From positions 1 to 64,000 of the forward strand of contig NZ_JPEO01000007.1 in the NCBI RefSeq assembly GCF_000753795.1: a stretch of DNA of 64,000 nucleotides, read 5' to 3'. The notes beneath the pieces are model-generated. The model worked only from the letters and a program-made list of their open reading frames with translations. It made no database searches and had not been told where the DNA came from. A program made the position numbers and the translations under genes. Positions 34,301-43,479 of the stretch are shown here, in pieces (the first letter of the stretch is position 1; each line of letters begins with the position of its first letter). Source of the DNA: Shewanella mangrovi. Lineage in GTDB: Bacteria; Pseudomonadota; Gammaproteobacteria; Enterobacterales; Shewanellaceae.

Positions 34301-34424
34301 AACACTCATCGGTCAAGGCCAATGCCTGGTAACCCAGCTCTGCCGCCTGTGCGACCAACTCTTCCGGATGTGAAGCCCCACGTAAAAAACTGTAGTTTGA
34401 GATAGCATGTAATTCGGCGTACAT
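31314..34424 (-). CDS. dnaE2: Error-prone DNA polymerase DnaE2 (ImuC)
   Basis: A 1036-residue C-family polymerase, the catalytic part of the ImuA-ImuB-DnaE2 mutasome that copies damaged DNA. It has an N-terminal PHP domain (YAELHAISNYSFLRGASHPEE), the palm with HQGRGSAANSVVCYCLGI and PDIDVDFEHERREEVI, and a C-terminal OB fold (VAGLVVGRQRPGTASGVTFV). It lacks the extra C-terminal domain of replicative DnaE1. The ATG overlaps the imuB stop (ATGA). Confidence 0.95.
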   Translation of the reverse strand: MYAELHAISNYSFLRGASHPEELVAQAAELGYQALALTDECSLAGCVKAHEAAKQHQIKLIIGAEFHLAEGLLVILAENRQGYACLSQLITQGRRRAAKGHYQLSLADFAVLRHCICLWRPPLFSDCATTAQLTAQTIAAAGTQLHSLAQQVRSSVKIDCYLLAERQLVAGEAWGIEELMQLSQQLSMPCVAAGNVQMHHHSEQRTLDLLNCIRHGCDIHSAGHLLSQNAETAMKSIAAIQKRFPEHWLSNTVEIAARCHFSLNELRYEYPAELVPQGLTAAQYLIQEVHKGAFKRFDGNVPINVREQYQRELEIITELQYEYFFLTIYDLVSFAKKQHILHQGRGSAANSVVCYCLGITEVDPTKVNMLFERFISKERHEPPDIDVDFEHERREEVIQYIYQKYGRERAALAASVITYRFRSAMRDVGKVLGLDEQRIEQLLTSVDRRDNEQTWQQQLQQQQLVAVQGSAIWLVPLVQRLMGFPRHLSQHVGGFIISAGPLAELVPIENAAMPERTVIQWDKDDLESLGLLKVDVLALGMLTAIRKCFALVCQHYRPLSMSQIVWEDPAVYRMLQQGDSMGVFQVESRAQTSMLPRLKPAKYYDLVVQIAIVRPGPIQGDMVHPYLRRRDGLEQVEFPSDEVRGVLERTMGVPIFQEQVIQLAMVAAGFSGGEADQLRRAMASWKRSGELEQFEEKLKHGMAARGYSLQFAQQIFNQIRGFGEYGFPESHSASFALLAYVSAYLKCYFAEAFCCALLNSQPMGFYSPSQLIQDLRRHKGIVLPICVNHSDWDCTLEADEQGRIALRLGLRLVKGFSHQSAKLLLGARQASFKSLTQISALGIARDELEALASANAFSSLSGDRHQARWQLAACQQLTLPLLVEAETQEVPVELPTVTTLDAMLADYRQTGLTLGQHPLALLRAAGELSRCQTAEQLWCCRHGQVVRVAGLVVGRQRPGTASGVTFVTLEDETGHINVVVWSATAKAQRRPFLAATILQVSGVVEFSAGVLHVIAGQLTDISDAIASLAIHSRDFH

Positions 34425-36043
34425 CAGGACATCCAACCATGTAACCACAACTGCTGTTGTTGGCGGAACACCCAGCAATAACGGCCAGACTGATGGCGCG
34501 CCAGATAATAATCTCGGGGCAATTCACTGTCCCAGCCACTGTCAACGCGCTCAGGTCCCCGCAGTAACGTGAGCTCAGATTCACGTATGGGCTCAGGTTC
34601 ATTGACTAACCACAACGGCCGCAGTGCCAACTCCTGCGGCACATTTACTTGCCCATTTTTATGCGGGGGCCACTGAGATATAGGCTGGCTATGAGTTGCC
34701 AACTCAGGTAAAGGATGCGGCATGTAGTTCAAATAGCGGATTCGCTCCTGTCCTAAGCGTGCCTGTAATTTGGCTAACAACTGTGTAAAGGGCTGAGTTG
34801 TAGTGTGCGCATCGGTGAGCGACGCGACCGGAATTTCAGGCGTGACAAAATGCTCCGCTAACAAGGTGATATCGGTGACCGGCGCAGGCAACTGTATGCG
34901 TTCTAACTGCAACCGACATAGCTGTAATAGACCGTCGGCACGATATTCCCCCAATGGATAGTCAATCTGCAGCGTCAGTGCTGGCAACTCACGCTCACGA
35001 AATTGCAGCGTTAGAGTGATTTGGCGCACCGCCAACTGGCGTCCGCGCAAATAGTCCGCCAATTGCGTCAACATCGGCGCGAGCGGGAAGATCAAACCTT
35101 GAATAAATTCCACATCGTGAGATAGCAACACAGACAGCCGAAAATTAAGCGGTAGTTCGTAAGCTTGGCGCTGGCAACCAATCCTGCCTTCCAGTTGCAT
35201 GAGTAAGGTTAATAACGTCTGTCCAAAACGTTTTCCGAGCTCGGCGCGGGGTAACTGTCGCAACTGCTGCCAACAGTTAATGCCCATACTGATGAGTCGC
35301 TGTCGTGTTTTTTCTGGCAGAGGCAGCTGCTGCAATGGCAGTTGATCGGGTAAACAGGTAGCAATCGCAGCATAAGATTCCCCCGTCTCTGCAACCGTGT
35401 TCGACAGATCTGGTGTTGCCATTTGATAACGGGTTTGCCGGGGCGTAGAAACATGAGGAGCACGATAAGGCTTAGTGACAGGTAGAGGTTTGCACGCGAG
35501 TACAGCGGCTTGCAGCGGATGATGCGCTAATGCCCAATGACCACGTAACCCATAGCTGGTTAAACGTTGCTGATACGCTGCTATAAATGCAGCTTGTCCG
35601 CCAAACAACTTTAGCATTGAGCCAATTTCGAGGACTAACGTTTCTTGTGGCCAGATAGCGAGCTGTACACTCTGCTGTGCCAAGCTGCGCTGTGCTTCAT
35701 CACGGACATCATCCACAATTGCTGGCCAGATGCGGGCACTAAAATCATAGTGCCACTGACACAACCATTGCTGTAATCGCTGGCGATCGACCTGCTGCTG
35801 TTCTGTCAGTTGTAGCTCAGGTAACAACGCCTGTGCCGTAGCCACACTCAGGCCCGAGTTTACCCCAGCGGCCTGCGCATCAGGGCATGATGCAAGGATT
35901 TGCTGAGTTTTCATATCAAACAACGCTTGCGGAGCTAACGCACTAAATACGTCTCCTGATGCATAATGACCACAACCTAGGCTCCACGCGTGGAACTGCA
36001 GCAAAAGCTGGGGAAAATGGATCGCAAGCCAGCATTCAGCCAT
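34424..36043 (-). CDS. imuB: Y-family polymerase-like protein ImuB
   Basis: A 539-residue relative of DinB/UmuC that serves as the hub of the mutasome, binding the sliding clamp, ImuA and DnaE2. It opens MAECWLAIHFPQLLLQ, and the usual acidic catalytic residues of Y-family enzymes are not evident, as known for ImuB. It overlaps imuA by eight bases and dnaE2 by a few, forming one translational chain. An alternative ATG lies four codons upstream at 36055. Confidence 0.9.
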   Translation of the reverse strand: MAECWLAIHFPQLLLQFHAWSLGCGHYASGDVFSALAPQALFDMKTQQILASCPDAQAAGVNSGLSVATAQALLPELQLTEQQQVDRQRLQQWLCQWHYDFSARIWPAIVDDVRDEAQRSLAQQSVQLAIWPQETLVLEIGSMLKLFGGQAAFIAAYQQRLTSYGLRGHWALAHHPLQAAVLACKPLPVTKPYRAPHVSTPRQTRYQMATPDLSNTVAETGESYAAIATCLPDQLPLQQLPLPEKTRQRLISMGINCWQQLRQLPRAELGKRFGQTLLTLLMQLEGRIGCQRQAYELPLNFRLSVLLSHDVEFIQGLIFPLAPMLTQLADYLRGRQLAVRQITLTLQFRERELPALTLQIDYPLGEYRADGLLQLCRLQLERIQLPAPVTDITLLAEHFVTPEIPVASLTDAHTTTQPFTQLLAKLQARLGQERIRYLNYMPHPLPELATHSQPISQWPPHKNGQVNVPQELALRPLWLVNEPEPIRESELTLLRGPERVDSGWDSELPRDYYLARHQSGRYCWVFRQQQQLWLHGWMS

Positions 36044-36836
36044 GCTGCGCTCCATGCTGATGTCGATCATTGGCCGCGCTAAGTTGCGAGAGTTCAAACA
36101 ACGAAGGTAAAGGCTCGGCCTCGGCCGTATTACAGACACGCATGCCTGTTTTAGCGATAGGAGTTGCCATATGACGGCGAGCAAGCTGCATACGCCGCAG
36201 CAATGGTACTGCCAAATCGGCTAGAGCAATATCACGCACAGGACTGGCGCCACGACGTTTAAGGATCTGTAACTGCTGGCCACTAGCGGTACTTTCAATA
36301 GCGAGTTTTAGTGGCAAAGGATGGTCATTACCAACGGCAGACAGAGGCAGCACGCAAAAGCTTAAGGTATCGCCCTCCTCAGCGGCTAGCTGTAAACGCC
36401 GTGCTGCTTTCAGCGAGAGCTCTGTAAACCAGCCGATAACTAAACCGCAGCTACCACTACGTAATGCTTGCTCCATCGCCCATAGCGCTTCTTTAGCCGC
36501 GCTAATATCAAGCCATACAAAACGCTCCGGTGGTAAGCGCCATAAGGCGAATGCGTGAGCATTTGGCGGTAGCGGTGGTACAATCAACATGATGGGGGCT
36601 TCAGTGTTGGCGCACACTGACTCAAGTAGCGGCAGTAATAAGCCTAAGACCCCAGAACCTGGACCATCACAGAGTAACTCACATACCCCATGCGCAGGCC
36701 AATGCGGTAAATGTGCGCGCAATTCATCAAACCCCGAGCTATGGCCCGTCAGCAACCGATTGCCGGGATGTCCAAGCCAGAGATCCTGCCGTGTCAGTAG
36801 CGAAGAAATCGCGTGATTTGCATTGAGTGAATTCAT
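36036..36836 (-). CDS. imuA: Mutasome accessory protein ImuA (SulA/RecA-like)
   Basis: A 266-residue RecA-fold protein, the first gene of imuA-imuB-dnaE2. The pattern LLTGHSSGFDELRAHLPHWP leading into GVCELLCDGPGSGVLGLLLP fits ImuA proteins. The ATG at 36836 is 12 bases from a LexA box; the longer frame to 36944 would run through that box and the promoter, so it is rejected. There is no strong ribosome site. Confidence 0.88.
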   Translation of the reverse strand: MNSLNANHAISSLLTRQDLWLGHPGNRLLTGHSSGFDELRAHLPHWPAHGVCELLCDGPGSGVLGLLLPLLESVCANTEAPIMLIVPPLPPNAHAFALWRLPPERFVWLDISAAKEALWAMEQALRSGSCGLVIGWFTELSLKAARRLQLAAEEGDTLSFCVLPLSAVGNDHPLPLKLAIESTASGQQLQILKRRGASPVRDIALADLAVPLLRRMQLARRHMATPIAKTGMRVCNTAEAEPLPSLFELSQLSAANDRHQHGAQHG

Positions 36837-36848
36837 ACGACACCATAA

Positions 36849-36868
36849 TACTGTGTTTTTATACAGTA
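36849..36868. promoter_or_regulatory. LexA (SOS) box of imuA-imuB-dnaE2
   Basis: Minus-strand reading TACTGTATAAAAACACAGTA: CTG-N10-CAG with the flanking TA of the gammaproteobacterial LexA consensus. It overlaps the proposed -10 element and ends 12 bases before the imuA start, so bound LexA should block the promoter until DNA damage. Confidence 0.92.
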
Positions 36869-36887
36869 TAGTATTCACCGTACTCAA
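36858..36887 (-). promoter_or_regulatory. Likely sigma-70 promoter of imuA
   Basis: Minus strand TTGAGT (36887-36882) and TATAAA (36863-36858) are separated by 18 bases; the -10 lies inside the LexA box. Confidence 0.55.
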
Positions 36888-36971
36888 CGCAAGCCTGTCG
36901 TGATAACCTGCTTTACCTGAGCAAAGCGAATTTTTTACAATCAATGTATTCGCAGTAATAGCAACTGAGTT

Positions 36972-37340
36972 ATGTCATCAGCATTTGAAAATGGTTCTGC
37001 TAATCTCTCACCTATGCAACGTATTTGGTGGATTGTCGGGATGATCCCCGCTGGCAAGGTGGCCAGTTATGGCATGGTGGCTGATCTCGCAGGCTTACCA
37101 AAGCGCGCTCGTTATGTTTCGCGCGCACTAAAACAAGCACCTGATACATTAGACTTACCATGGCATCGCGTGATTAATGCTCAGGGGAAAATCTCCTTTG
37201 CAGCAGATTCAGCGCCCTTTCGTGAGCAGAGCCAACGGCTATTGAGCGAAGGAGTTTTGGTGAACCAAGGGAAAATTCGCTGGTCAGACTATGGGTGGCA
37301 GCCCGATATTGCCACCTTAGTGATGTCTGTTCCGTTCTGA
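36972..37340 (+). CDS. atl: Alkyltransferase-like protein (ATL, MGMT family)
   Basis: A 122-residue relative of the C-terminal domain of O6-alkylguanine DNA alkyltransferase. The active-site cysteine is replaced by tryptophan in the motif LPWHRVINAQG (about 71-81), which defines ATLs: they bind O6-alkylguanine, flip it out and recruit nucleotide excision repair instead of transferring the alkyl group. The helix-turn-helix with KVASYGMVADLAGLPKRAR is present. It diverges from imuA across 135 bp that include the LexA box. Start ATG 36972 lacks a strong ribosome site; ATG 37014 is an alternative. Confidence 0.88.
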   Translation: MSSAFENGSANLSPMQRIWWIVGMIPAGKVASYGMVADLAGLPKRARYVSRALKQAPDTLDLPWHRVINAQGKISFAADSAPFREQSQRLLSEGVLVNQGKIRWSDYGWQPDIATLVMSVPF

Positions 37341-37356
37341 CTGAAGGAGTCAAGTA

Positions 37357-38094
37357 TTGAAGCTGCAGCACGTATTTGCTTGTATCGCATTATGGCCGCT
37401 AAGCGTTTTTGCCACGCATGATCCATTAGAGCCGCAGGTGGCCGAATACCATGTGCAATACGGTAGTATTGGATTAGGTGATGCACGCTTTGTGCTTAAT
37501 GCGCCTAAAGACAACACCTATTTCTATGAAATGACCAGTAAGCTTAGTTTGCTGATTGTTTCTGATGAACGTGATATCACCAGTGAGTTTACCCGCGAAG
37601 GCGATCAGTTATTACCTAAAACCTTTGAACATAAGCGCACAGGCACGGGGTCTGATTTTTCCGAGCAGATCCGATTTGCCAAAGATTTAGGCAAGGTATT
37701 TACCATCTACAAAGCCAAGAACAAAACCCTGGATTACGAGGGCGCATTATATGACTCTATGATGGTGCAGCTTCAGTTTCGACTGGATTTAAGCCGAGGT
37801 AAACAAGACTTGTCTTACGACATGGTCAAAGACAATAAGTTTAACGATTACACTTTCCGCAATCTTGGTGAAGAAAGTGTTATCGTCGAAGGTCATAAGT
37901 ATCAAGCAGTTAAGCTGGAGGTTCAGCGCGACACCGATAAGCGTCGCACTGTCGTGTGGATGGCGCCAGATTTAGGCTACCTTCCAGTGAAATTTATTCA
38001 TCAGAAAAAAGGCGATAGCGCGCTACAGCTGACACTCACGCGCGCCCAATTCGGCAGCACAACCTTCAGTGACGATCTCGCCAAGACGGAATAA
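37357..38094 (+). CDS. DUF3108 domain-containing exported protein
   Basis: A 245-residue protein with a signal peptide (about 1-19, ending SVFA) and a beta-rich DUF3108 domain: EYHVQYGSIGLGDARFVL, the central EHKRTGTGSDFSEQI and the late WMAPDLGYLPVKFIHQKKG. Start is TTG 37357, seven bases after AAGGAG; no ATG is available. Its final 72 bases overlap the 3' end of the convergent amidotransferase gene. Function unknown, probably periplasmic. Confidence 0.8.
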   Translation: MKLQHVFACIALWPLSVFATHDPLEPQVAEYHVQYGSIGLGDARFVLNAPKDNTYFYEMTSKLSLLIVSDERDITSEFTREGDQLLPKTFEHKRTGTGSDFSEQIRFAKDLGKVFTIYKAKNKTLDYEGALYDSMMVQLQFRLDLSRGKQDLSYDMVKDNKFNDYTFRNLGEESVIVEGHKYQAVKLEVQRDTDKRRTVVWMAPDLGYLPVKFIHQKKGDSALQLTLTRAQFGSTTFSDDLAKTE

Positions 38095-38838
38095 TTTCCA
38101 CTCACTCGGCTGCATGATGTACCAATTTTCGTTATTGGTAAGCGGCCGAGTTGCAATGATAGACACCACATCGTTGGGTGTGGTTTCAGTATCAAAATCG
38201 ATCACCACATCGGTATCAATCAACTTAGCTTTACCAAACGGTGCACGTCGTGTGATATAGCTAAGATTATTGCTACAAAAACACATCAAAAAGTCACCGT
38301 CAGAAATGATCAGATTAAATACACCGAGCTGACGGATCTGCTCTGCTAAACTGGCAATAAACTCAAATACTGGCTGCATCTCGACTGGCGGAATATCGCC
38401 AAACCGAGACGTAACTTGCTCAAGAATCCAACAAAACGCCATCTCACTGTCAGTGCTACCCACAGGCTGAAAACGTTTGGTCGCAAACTTATCGATGTAG
38501 TCACTGAGCTGGCCATTATGGGCATATGTCCAATAGCGGCCCCATAACTCGCGGGTAAACGGATGCGTATTTTCCAATGCGACACAGCCACGATTAGCCT
38601 GCCGAATATGACTGATCACCACTTCGCTTTTGATGGGATAAGACTTAATTAATTTGGCAATATGAGATTGACTGCTAGGCGCGGCATCCTTAAAAGTACG
38701 GCTGCCCTTTCCCTCATAAAAGGTGATCCCCCAACCATCCACGTGAGGTCCGGTAACACCACCACGCTCAACCAATCCGGTAAAGCTAAAAACAATATCC
38801 GTCGGCACATTTGCGCTCATCGCCAACAACTCACACAT
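38023..38838 (-). CDS. yafJ: Class II glutamine amidotransferase (YafJ-like)
   Basis: A 271-residue Ntn-type glutamine amidotransferase. The start ATG 38838 places the nucleophilic cysteine at residue 2 (MCELLAMSANVPTDI), as needed after removal of methionine; the longer frame to 38931 would bury it. DGWGITFYEGKG, IRQANRG, ENTHPFTREL and TYAHNGQLS are family features that build the glutamine site. E. coli YafJ, from memory, ends after the equivalent of LFRLGEIV, so about 15 residues here (TEGCAAELGARECQL) are an extra tail, encoded antisense to the DUF3108 gene. Confidence 0.88.
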   Translation of the reverse strand: MCELLAMSANVPTDIVFSFTGLVERGGVTGPHVDGWGITFYEGKGSRTFKDAAPSSQSHIAKLIKSYPIKSEVVISHIRQANRGCVALENTHPFTRELWGRYWTYAHNGQLSDYIDKFATKRFQPVGSTDSEMAFCWILEQVTSRFGDIPPVEMQPVFEFIASLAEQIRQLGVFNLIISDGDFLMCFCSNNLSYITRRAPFGKAKLIDTDVVIDFDTETTPNDVVSIIATRPLTNNENWYIMQPSEWKLFRLGEIVTEGCAAELGARECQL

Positions 38839-38984
38839 GGTAACTACATTCCCCAAAATCCAATGCTGCTGCCCATTGTAGCCAGTTAGTCCACCAATGG
38901 GAAAGCGAGATGCGACTAAAGATTCAAACAATTGTTTGAAAAACGCTTGAGTTCACAGAATTTGTCTATTAACTTTATCTAAAG

Positions 38985-39000
38985 AGAGGTCTGACCAGAT
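38985..39000. promoter_or_regulatory. Putative FadR operator upstream of fadE
   Basis: The complement reads ATCTGGTCAGACCTCT, close to the FadR consensus with its TGGTCNGACC core. It is about 70 bases before the fadE start, fitting repression of beta-oxidation that is relieved by long-chain acyl-CoA. Confidence 0.65.
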
Positions 39001-39070
39001 AAATCAGGCCACAAAAGCACTTTATTTACGTAATAACTATAGATAACCCGATTTATCGAGGAGACCTAAC

Positions 39071-41521
39071 GTGACTACCCTAATTTGGCTCATCGCATTA
39101 ATTTCTATGTTGGGGGCTGCAGCTTACCTCAGGGTTTCGCTCATATCTGCGAGTCTGGCCGCGGCAGCAGTGATTCTACTTGGCAACCTCTTCGGTGCCG
39201 TCAGTCTGTGGATGTGGCTACCATACCTACTGCTGGCTGTGCCGCTCAATGTGGCCTCTTTCAGACAAAACTTTATTTCTCGCCCCGCAATGCGTCTGTA
39301 TCGCAATATCATGCCCGAGATGTCATCGACCGAAAAAGAGGCTATCGATGCGGGTACGACGTGGTGGGAAGCCGATCTGTTTGCCGGTAATCCGAATTGG
39401 CGCAAACTGCACAACTACCCTAAAGCACGGCTAAGTGCTGAAGAACAGGCTTTTTTAGATGGCCCGGTCGAAGAAGTCTGCGCAATGGTGAATCAGCATC
39501 AAGTATCCCATGAATTAGCGGATCTTCCTGATGAAGTATGGGAGTTTCTCAAATCTCATGGTTTCTTCGCCATGATCATCAAAAGACAATATGGTGGTTT
39601 AGAGTTTTCGGCTTATGCCCAATCGCGAGTATTACAAAAGCTGGCGGGCGTTAGCAGTGAATTAGCTTCAACCGTGGGTGTTCCTAATTCACTCGGCCCT
39701 GGCGAGTTGCTGCAGCACTACGGCACAGAAGCTCAGCAACAACACTATTTGCCGCGCTTAGCTCGCGGGGAAGAAATCCCCTGCTTTGCTTTGACCAGCC
39801 CAGAGGCTGGTTCAGATGCTGGCTCAATTCCTGACTTTGGTGTGATCTGTCACGGGCAATGGCAAGGCGAGCAAGTGCTTGGCATGAAACTCACATGGAA
39901 CAAACGCTATATTACGTTGGCGCCAATCGCCACCGTACTTGGATTAGCATTTAAACTGCGCGATCCCGAGCACCTACTGGGCGATGAAGAAGAACTCGGC
40001 ATTACTTGTGCGCTGATCCCAACGGATATTGAAGGGGTTGAAATCGGTCGTCGTCACTTCCCGCTTAACTGTATGTTCCAAAATGGTCCAACTCGCGGTA
40101 AAGATGTATTTGTGCCATTAAGCTTTATCATCGGTGGTGAAAAAATGGCAGGTCAAGGCTGGCGTATGCTGGTGGAATGTCTGTCGGTTGGTCGCGGGAT
40201 TACACTGCCTTCAAACTCCGCTGGCGGCGTAAAAACCATGGCCATGGCTACGGGGGCCTATGCTCGCATTCGTCGCCAATTCAAGCTACCTATTGGCAAG
40301 CTGGAAGGGATCGAAGAACCGATGGCGCGCATTGGGGGTAACGCTTATCTGATGGATGCCGTTGCCGCATTGACCACTACCGGTATTGATAGTGGTGAAA
40401 AGCCTTCGGTGATTTCCGCTATCGTCAAATGCCATCTTACTGAACGTATGCAGCGCTGCATGATCGACGCGATGGATATTCATGGTGGTAAGGGAATTTG
40501 CTTAGGCCCCAATAACTATCTGGGGCGTGGTTATCAGGCCGCGCCGATTGCCATTACGGTAGAAGGCGCCAATATTCTCACCCGCTCCATGATCATTTAT
40601 GGACAAGGTGCTATCCGTTGCCATCCTTATATTCTGTCGGAGATGGAAGCGGCATTTGAACCTGATGAATTACGCGGACTACGTATGTTTGACCGAGCGC
40701 TGTTTGGCCATATCGGCTTTAGCCTCTCTAACTTTGTCAGAAGTTTGTGGATGGGCGTCACGGGAAGCCGTTTTTCCAACGCTCCAGTACAGGATAAAAC
40801 CCGTCGTTACTATCAACAGCTCAACCGCTTCAGCGCTAACTTAGCATTACTGTCAGATGTTGCCATGGCAACCTTAGGTGGCAGCTTGAAACGTAAAGAG
40901 CGGGTATCTGCGCGCCTTGGCGATATGTTGAGTCAGCTATATCTGGCATCAGCAACGCTGAAACGTTATCAGGATGATGGTCGTTTGCATGAAGATTTAC
41001 CGTTACTGCAATGGGCGGTAGAGGATTGCTTATACCGTTTGCAAACCTCATTAGATGAGTTGCTGGACAACTTCCCAAGTAAACTGGGCCCGGTTTTACG
41101 CGCAATTATCTTCCCTTTCGGACGACCAATTAAACGCCCATCTGATCAGTTAGATCATAAAGTTGCGCGCATCATGCAAACACCTTGCGATAGCCGCAGT
41201 CGTTTGGGCAATGGTCAATACCTTAAGGCAACGGCGAATAACCCAGTTGGCGTGCAAGAATTGACGTTAAAAGACATTCTGCTGGCTGAACCTCTGTATG
41301 ACAAAGTGTGCAAAGCTGCCGGCAAACGTTATCCCTTTATGCAACTGGATAAGACAGCCGCTGAAGGTAAAGCGCTTGGTGTGCTTTCAGATGATGAGGT
41401 TAAACTGCTAGAACAGGCAGAGCGTGGCCGCCTGCTATCGATCAACGTAGATGACTTTGATGCGGAAGAGCTCAGAGCCAACTGCATCAAACCCCTCACC
41501 TCTAAGCACAAAGCTGCTTAA
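39071..41521 (+). CDS. fadE: Acyl-CoA dehydrogenase FadE
   Basis: An 816-residue enzyme, the large membrane-anchored type that starts fatty acid beta-oxidation. Two hydrophobic spans lie at about 1-65; the dehydrogenase core follows with [18 protein letters not shown] (about 238-255), KMTW-like [14 protein letters not shown] and the FAD-site [20 protein letters not shown] (about 467-486). The C-terminal DUF1974-type extension is present. Start GTG 39071 has GAGGAG seven bases upstream. A FadR-like site precedes it and a terminator follows. Confidence 0.95.
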   Translation: MTTLIWLIALISMLGAAAYLRVSLISASLAAAAVILLGNLFGAVSLWMWLPYLLLAVPLNVASFRQNFISRPAMRLYRNIMPEMSSTEKEAIDAGTTWWEADLFAGNPNWRKLHNYPKARLSAEEQAFLDGPVEEVCAMVNQHQVSHELADLPDEVWEFLKSHGFFAMIIKRQYGGLEFSAYAQSRVLQKLAGVSSELASTVGVPNSLGPGELLQHYGTEAQQQHYLPRLARGEEIPCFALTSPEAGSDAGSIPDFGVICHGQWQGEQVLGMKLTWNKRYITLAPIATVLGLAFKLRDPEHLLGDEEELGITCALIPTDIEGVEIGRRHFPLNCMFQNGPTRGKDVFVPLSFIIGGEKMAGQGWRMLVECLSVGRGITLPSNSAGGVKTMAMATGAYARIRRQFKLPIGKLEGIEEPMARIGGNAYLMDAVAALTTTGIDSGEKPSVISAIVKCHLTERMQRCMIDAMDIHGGKGICLGPNNYLGRGYQAAPIAITVEGANILTRSMIIYGQGAIRCHPYILSEMEAAFEPDELRGLRMFDRALFGHIGFSLSNFVRSLWMGVTGSRFSNAPVQDKTRRYYQQLNRFSANLALLSDVAMATLGGSLKRKERVSARLGDMLSQLYLASATLKRYQDDGRLHEDLPLLQWAVEDCLYRLQTSLDELLDNFPSKLGPVLRAIIFPFGRPIKRPSDQLDHKVARIMQTPCDSRSRLGNGQYLKATANNPVGVQELTLKDILLAEPLYDKVCKAAGKRYPFMQLDKTAAEGKALGVLSDDEVKLLEQAERGRLLSINVDDFDAEELRANCIKPLTSKHKAA

Positions 41522-41539
41522 CCGCCTTGTTTGGCGATC

Positions 41540-41570
41540 AAAAAAGGAGACGTTTGACGTCTCCTTTTTT
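41540..41570 (+). terminator. Terminator after fadE
   Basis: AAAAAAGGAGACGT pairs with ACGTCTCCTTTTTT around TTG; works for both fadE and the convergent antiporter gene. Confidence 0.93.
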
Positions 41571-41589
41571 ATGTTGAGCCATCATGCCA

Positions 41590-43479
41590 CTAGGCCTGAG
41601 CTTCAATCTCAGTCGAGGATTGTTGCGCTGCTTTCTCTTTATCCTGCAGTTCCTTCAGCTCCTTCTCTTCGGTCGCCTTTTTCTGCTGGTGTTCCATCGC
41701 TTCTTTAGGAATCAAGCTAATAAGCTCAACACCATTTGGCACAGATGAGGTATCTGTGGTGATCATATGCACCTTACCCGCTCTCATATAAATCAGCGGG
41801 ATCACCGTTTCACCATAACGTTCCAAGAACATCTGGTAGCTAAAGTTATCCGTTAAGTTGGTACTCTTCAACACCGCATCGCGCGACATTAAGCTCGCGA
41901 GTTTAGAGTAAGACACCGATTGGCTAAACAAACACATGCGGCTCAGATAGGACTCTGAAAGCTGGTGACGCGCACTGCCTGATGCGTCAGTGGTATTCAC
42001 GCCAAATACCCGCTCTGGCCCAAAAATATCTTGGAAGTGGAAGAACACAACGGGATTAAGTTGTTGATATGGGCTCAGAATCAATACCTTACCTATACCA
42101 CCAAGATCCAGGAAATTATTGGCGTGCTCCGACACTGGGTTACCAAAATACACTTGGATATTATCCATACGCGCTAAACGCACGTTATCCCAGTTGGAAT
42201 CGGCAATAATCACTTTAATGCCTTTCGACACCAAAATCTTCGCCAACTCACGGGCAAATTTGGAACCGCCAAAAATCAAAATACCCTGAGCAGATCTTGC
42301 AGTCACCCCCAGATGCTGCGCCCAGCGTCGAGCTGTCAGCGACTGGATTACCACGGTACCGATGATGATCAGAAAGGCTAATGGCACCAAAATATCTGCA
42401 CCTTCAGTACCTCGCTGCTCCAGCTTAATCGCGAACAACGAACTCACAGCTGCGGCAACAATCCCTCGCGGCGCAATCCAACTGAGAAACCACTTGTCAC
42501 GCGAATTGAGTGACGTACCAATTCCTGATATCCAGATACTCAACGGGCGCGCCACAAACAATACAATCAGAAGCAACACCAGTCCCTGCCAGCCGAGGCT
42601 TAACATGGCATCAGAATTCAAGCGCGCAGCCAGCAAAATGAATAATGCTGAAATCAGCAACACCGTCAGCGTCTCTTTAAATTCAATAATTGATTGCGTT
42701 GCCACACCACGCATATTTGCCAGCCAGATCCCCATGACAGTCACGGTCAACAGCCCCGATTCTTCCTGCAATAAATTGGAACCGACAAACACCCCCAAGG
42801 TGACCGTTAATACTGCGGTATTGGTTAGATAGTGTGGTAATAAGTTGCGGCGTAACACCCAGCCCAGCATGTAACCAGCAACTGCGCCCGCACCTAAGCC
42901 TATGCCTAACATTGAACCTAATGCAGTCAATACATGCGAGGTCTGGTCTGAACTAACAGTGATGTATTCATACACCAAGACCGCAATCAAGGCGCCGATA
43001 GGATCGATAATGATGCCTTCCCAACGCAAAATACTGGAAAGTTCAGATTTAGGACGCACAGTGCGTAGCATCGGCACGATTACAGTGGGGCCTGTCACCA
43101 CGACTAAAGCACCAAATAACAGCGCCAACGACGGCGAAAAATCAAATAAGCACCATGATGCCAAGCTAATGCATAGCCAGGTCACGGCAGCGCCTATGGT
43201 GACTAAGTGAGTCACCATCCGGCCATGGTCACGGATCTCTTTAAAGTTGAGCGTCAACGCGCCTTCAAACAGAATGACCGCAACCCCTAATGAGATTAAC
43301 GGAAATAGCAGATTGCCAAAAATTTCGTCGGGATCTAACCACCCCAGTCCCGGCCCAACAAGCAGACCACAACAGAGTAATGGCAAAATCGCAGGCAATC
43401 GTAATTGCCACCCTAACCACTGGCACAGCAGTGATAAGACGCCAATAAGCGCCAACATAGCAGTAATTTGTTCAATCAT
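41590..43479 (-). CDS. CPA1-type cation:proton antiporter with RCK domain
   Basis: A 629-residue protein: 12-13 membrane helices (1-385) of the sodium/proton exchanger type with VVTGPTVIVPMLR and the ion-site EGIIIDPIGALIAVLVYEY (about 149-167), then a Rossmann/RCK domain (about 395-520, GILIFGGSKFARELAKILVSKG) that usually senses nucleotides, and a lysine/glutamate/glutamine-rich tail (about 590-629) likely to form a coiled coil. AAGGGA precedes ATG 43479. The exported ion (sodium or potassium) cannot be told by sequence. Confidence 0.87.
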   Translation of the reverse strand: MIEQITAMLALIGVLSLLCQWLGWQLRLPAILPLLCCGLLVGPGLGWLDPDEIFGNLLFPLISLGVAVILFEGALTLNFKEIRDHGRMVTHLVTIGAAVTWLCISLASWCLFDFSPSLALLFGALVVVTGPTVIVPMLRTVRPKSELSSILRWEGIIIDPIGALIAVLVYEYITVSSDQTSHVLTALGSMLGIGLGAGAVAGYMLGWVLRRNLLPHYLTNTAVLTVTLGVFVGSNLLQEESGLLTVTVMGIWLANMRGVATQSIIEFKETLTVLLISALFILLAARLNSDAMLSLGWQGLVLLLIVLFVARPLSIWISGIGTSLNSRDKWFLSWIAPRGIVAAAVSSLFAIKLEQRGTEGADILVPLAFLIIIGTVVIQSLTARRWAQHLGVTARSAQGILIFGGSKFARELAKILVSKGIKVIIADSNWDNVRLARMDNIQVYFGNPVSEHANNFLDLGGIGKVLILSPYQQLNPVVFFHFQDIFGPERVFGVNTTDASGSARHQLSESYLSRMCLFSQSVSYSKLASLMSRDAVLKSTNLTDNFSYQMFLERYGETVIPLIYMRAGKVHMITTDTSSVPNGVELISLIPKEAMEHQQKKATEEKELKELQDKEKAAQQSSTEIEAQA

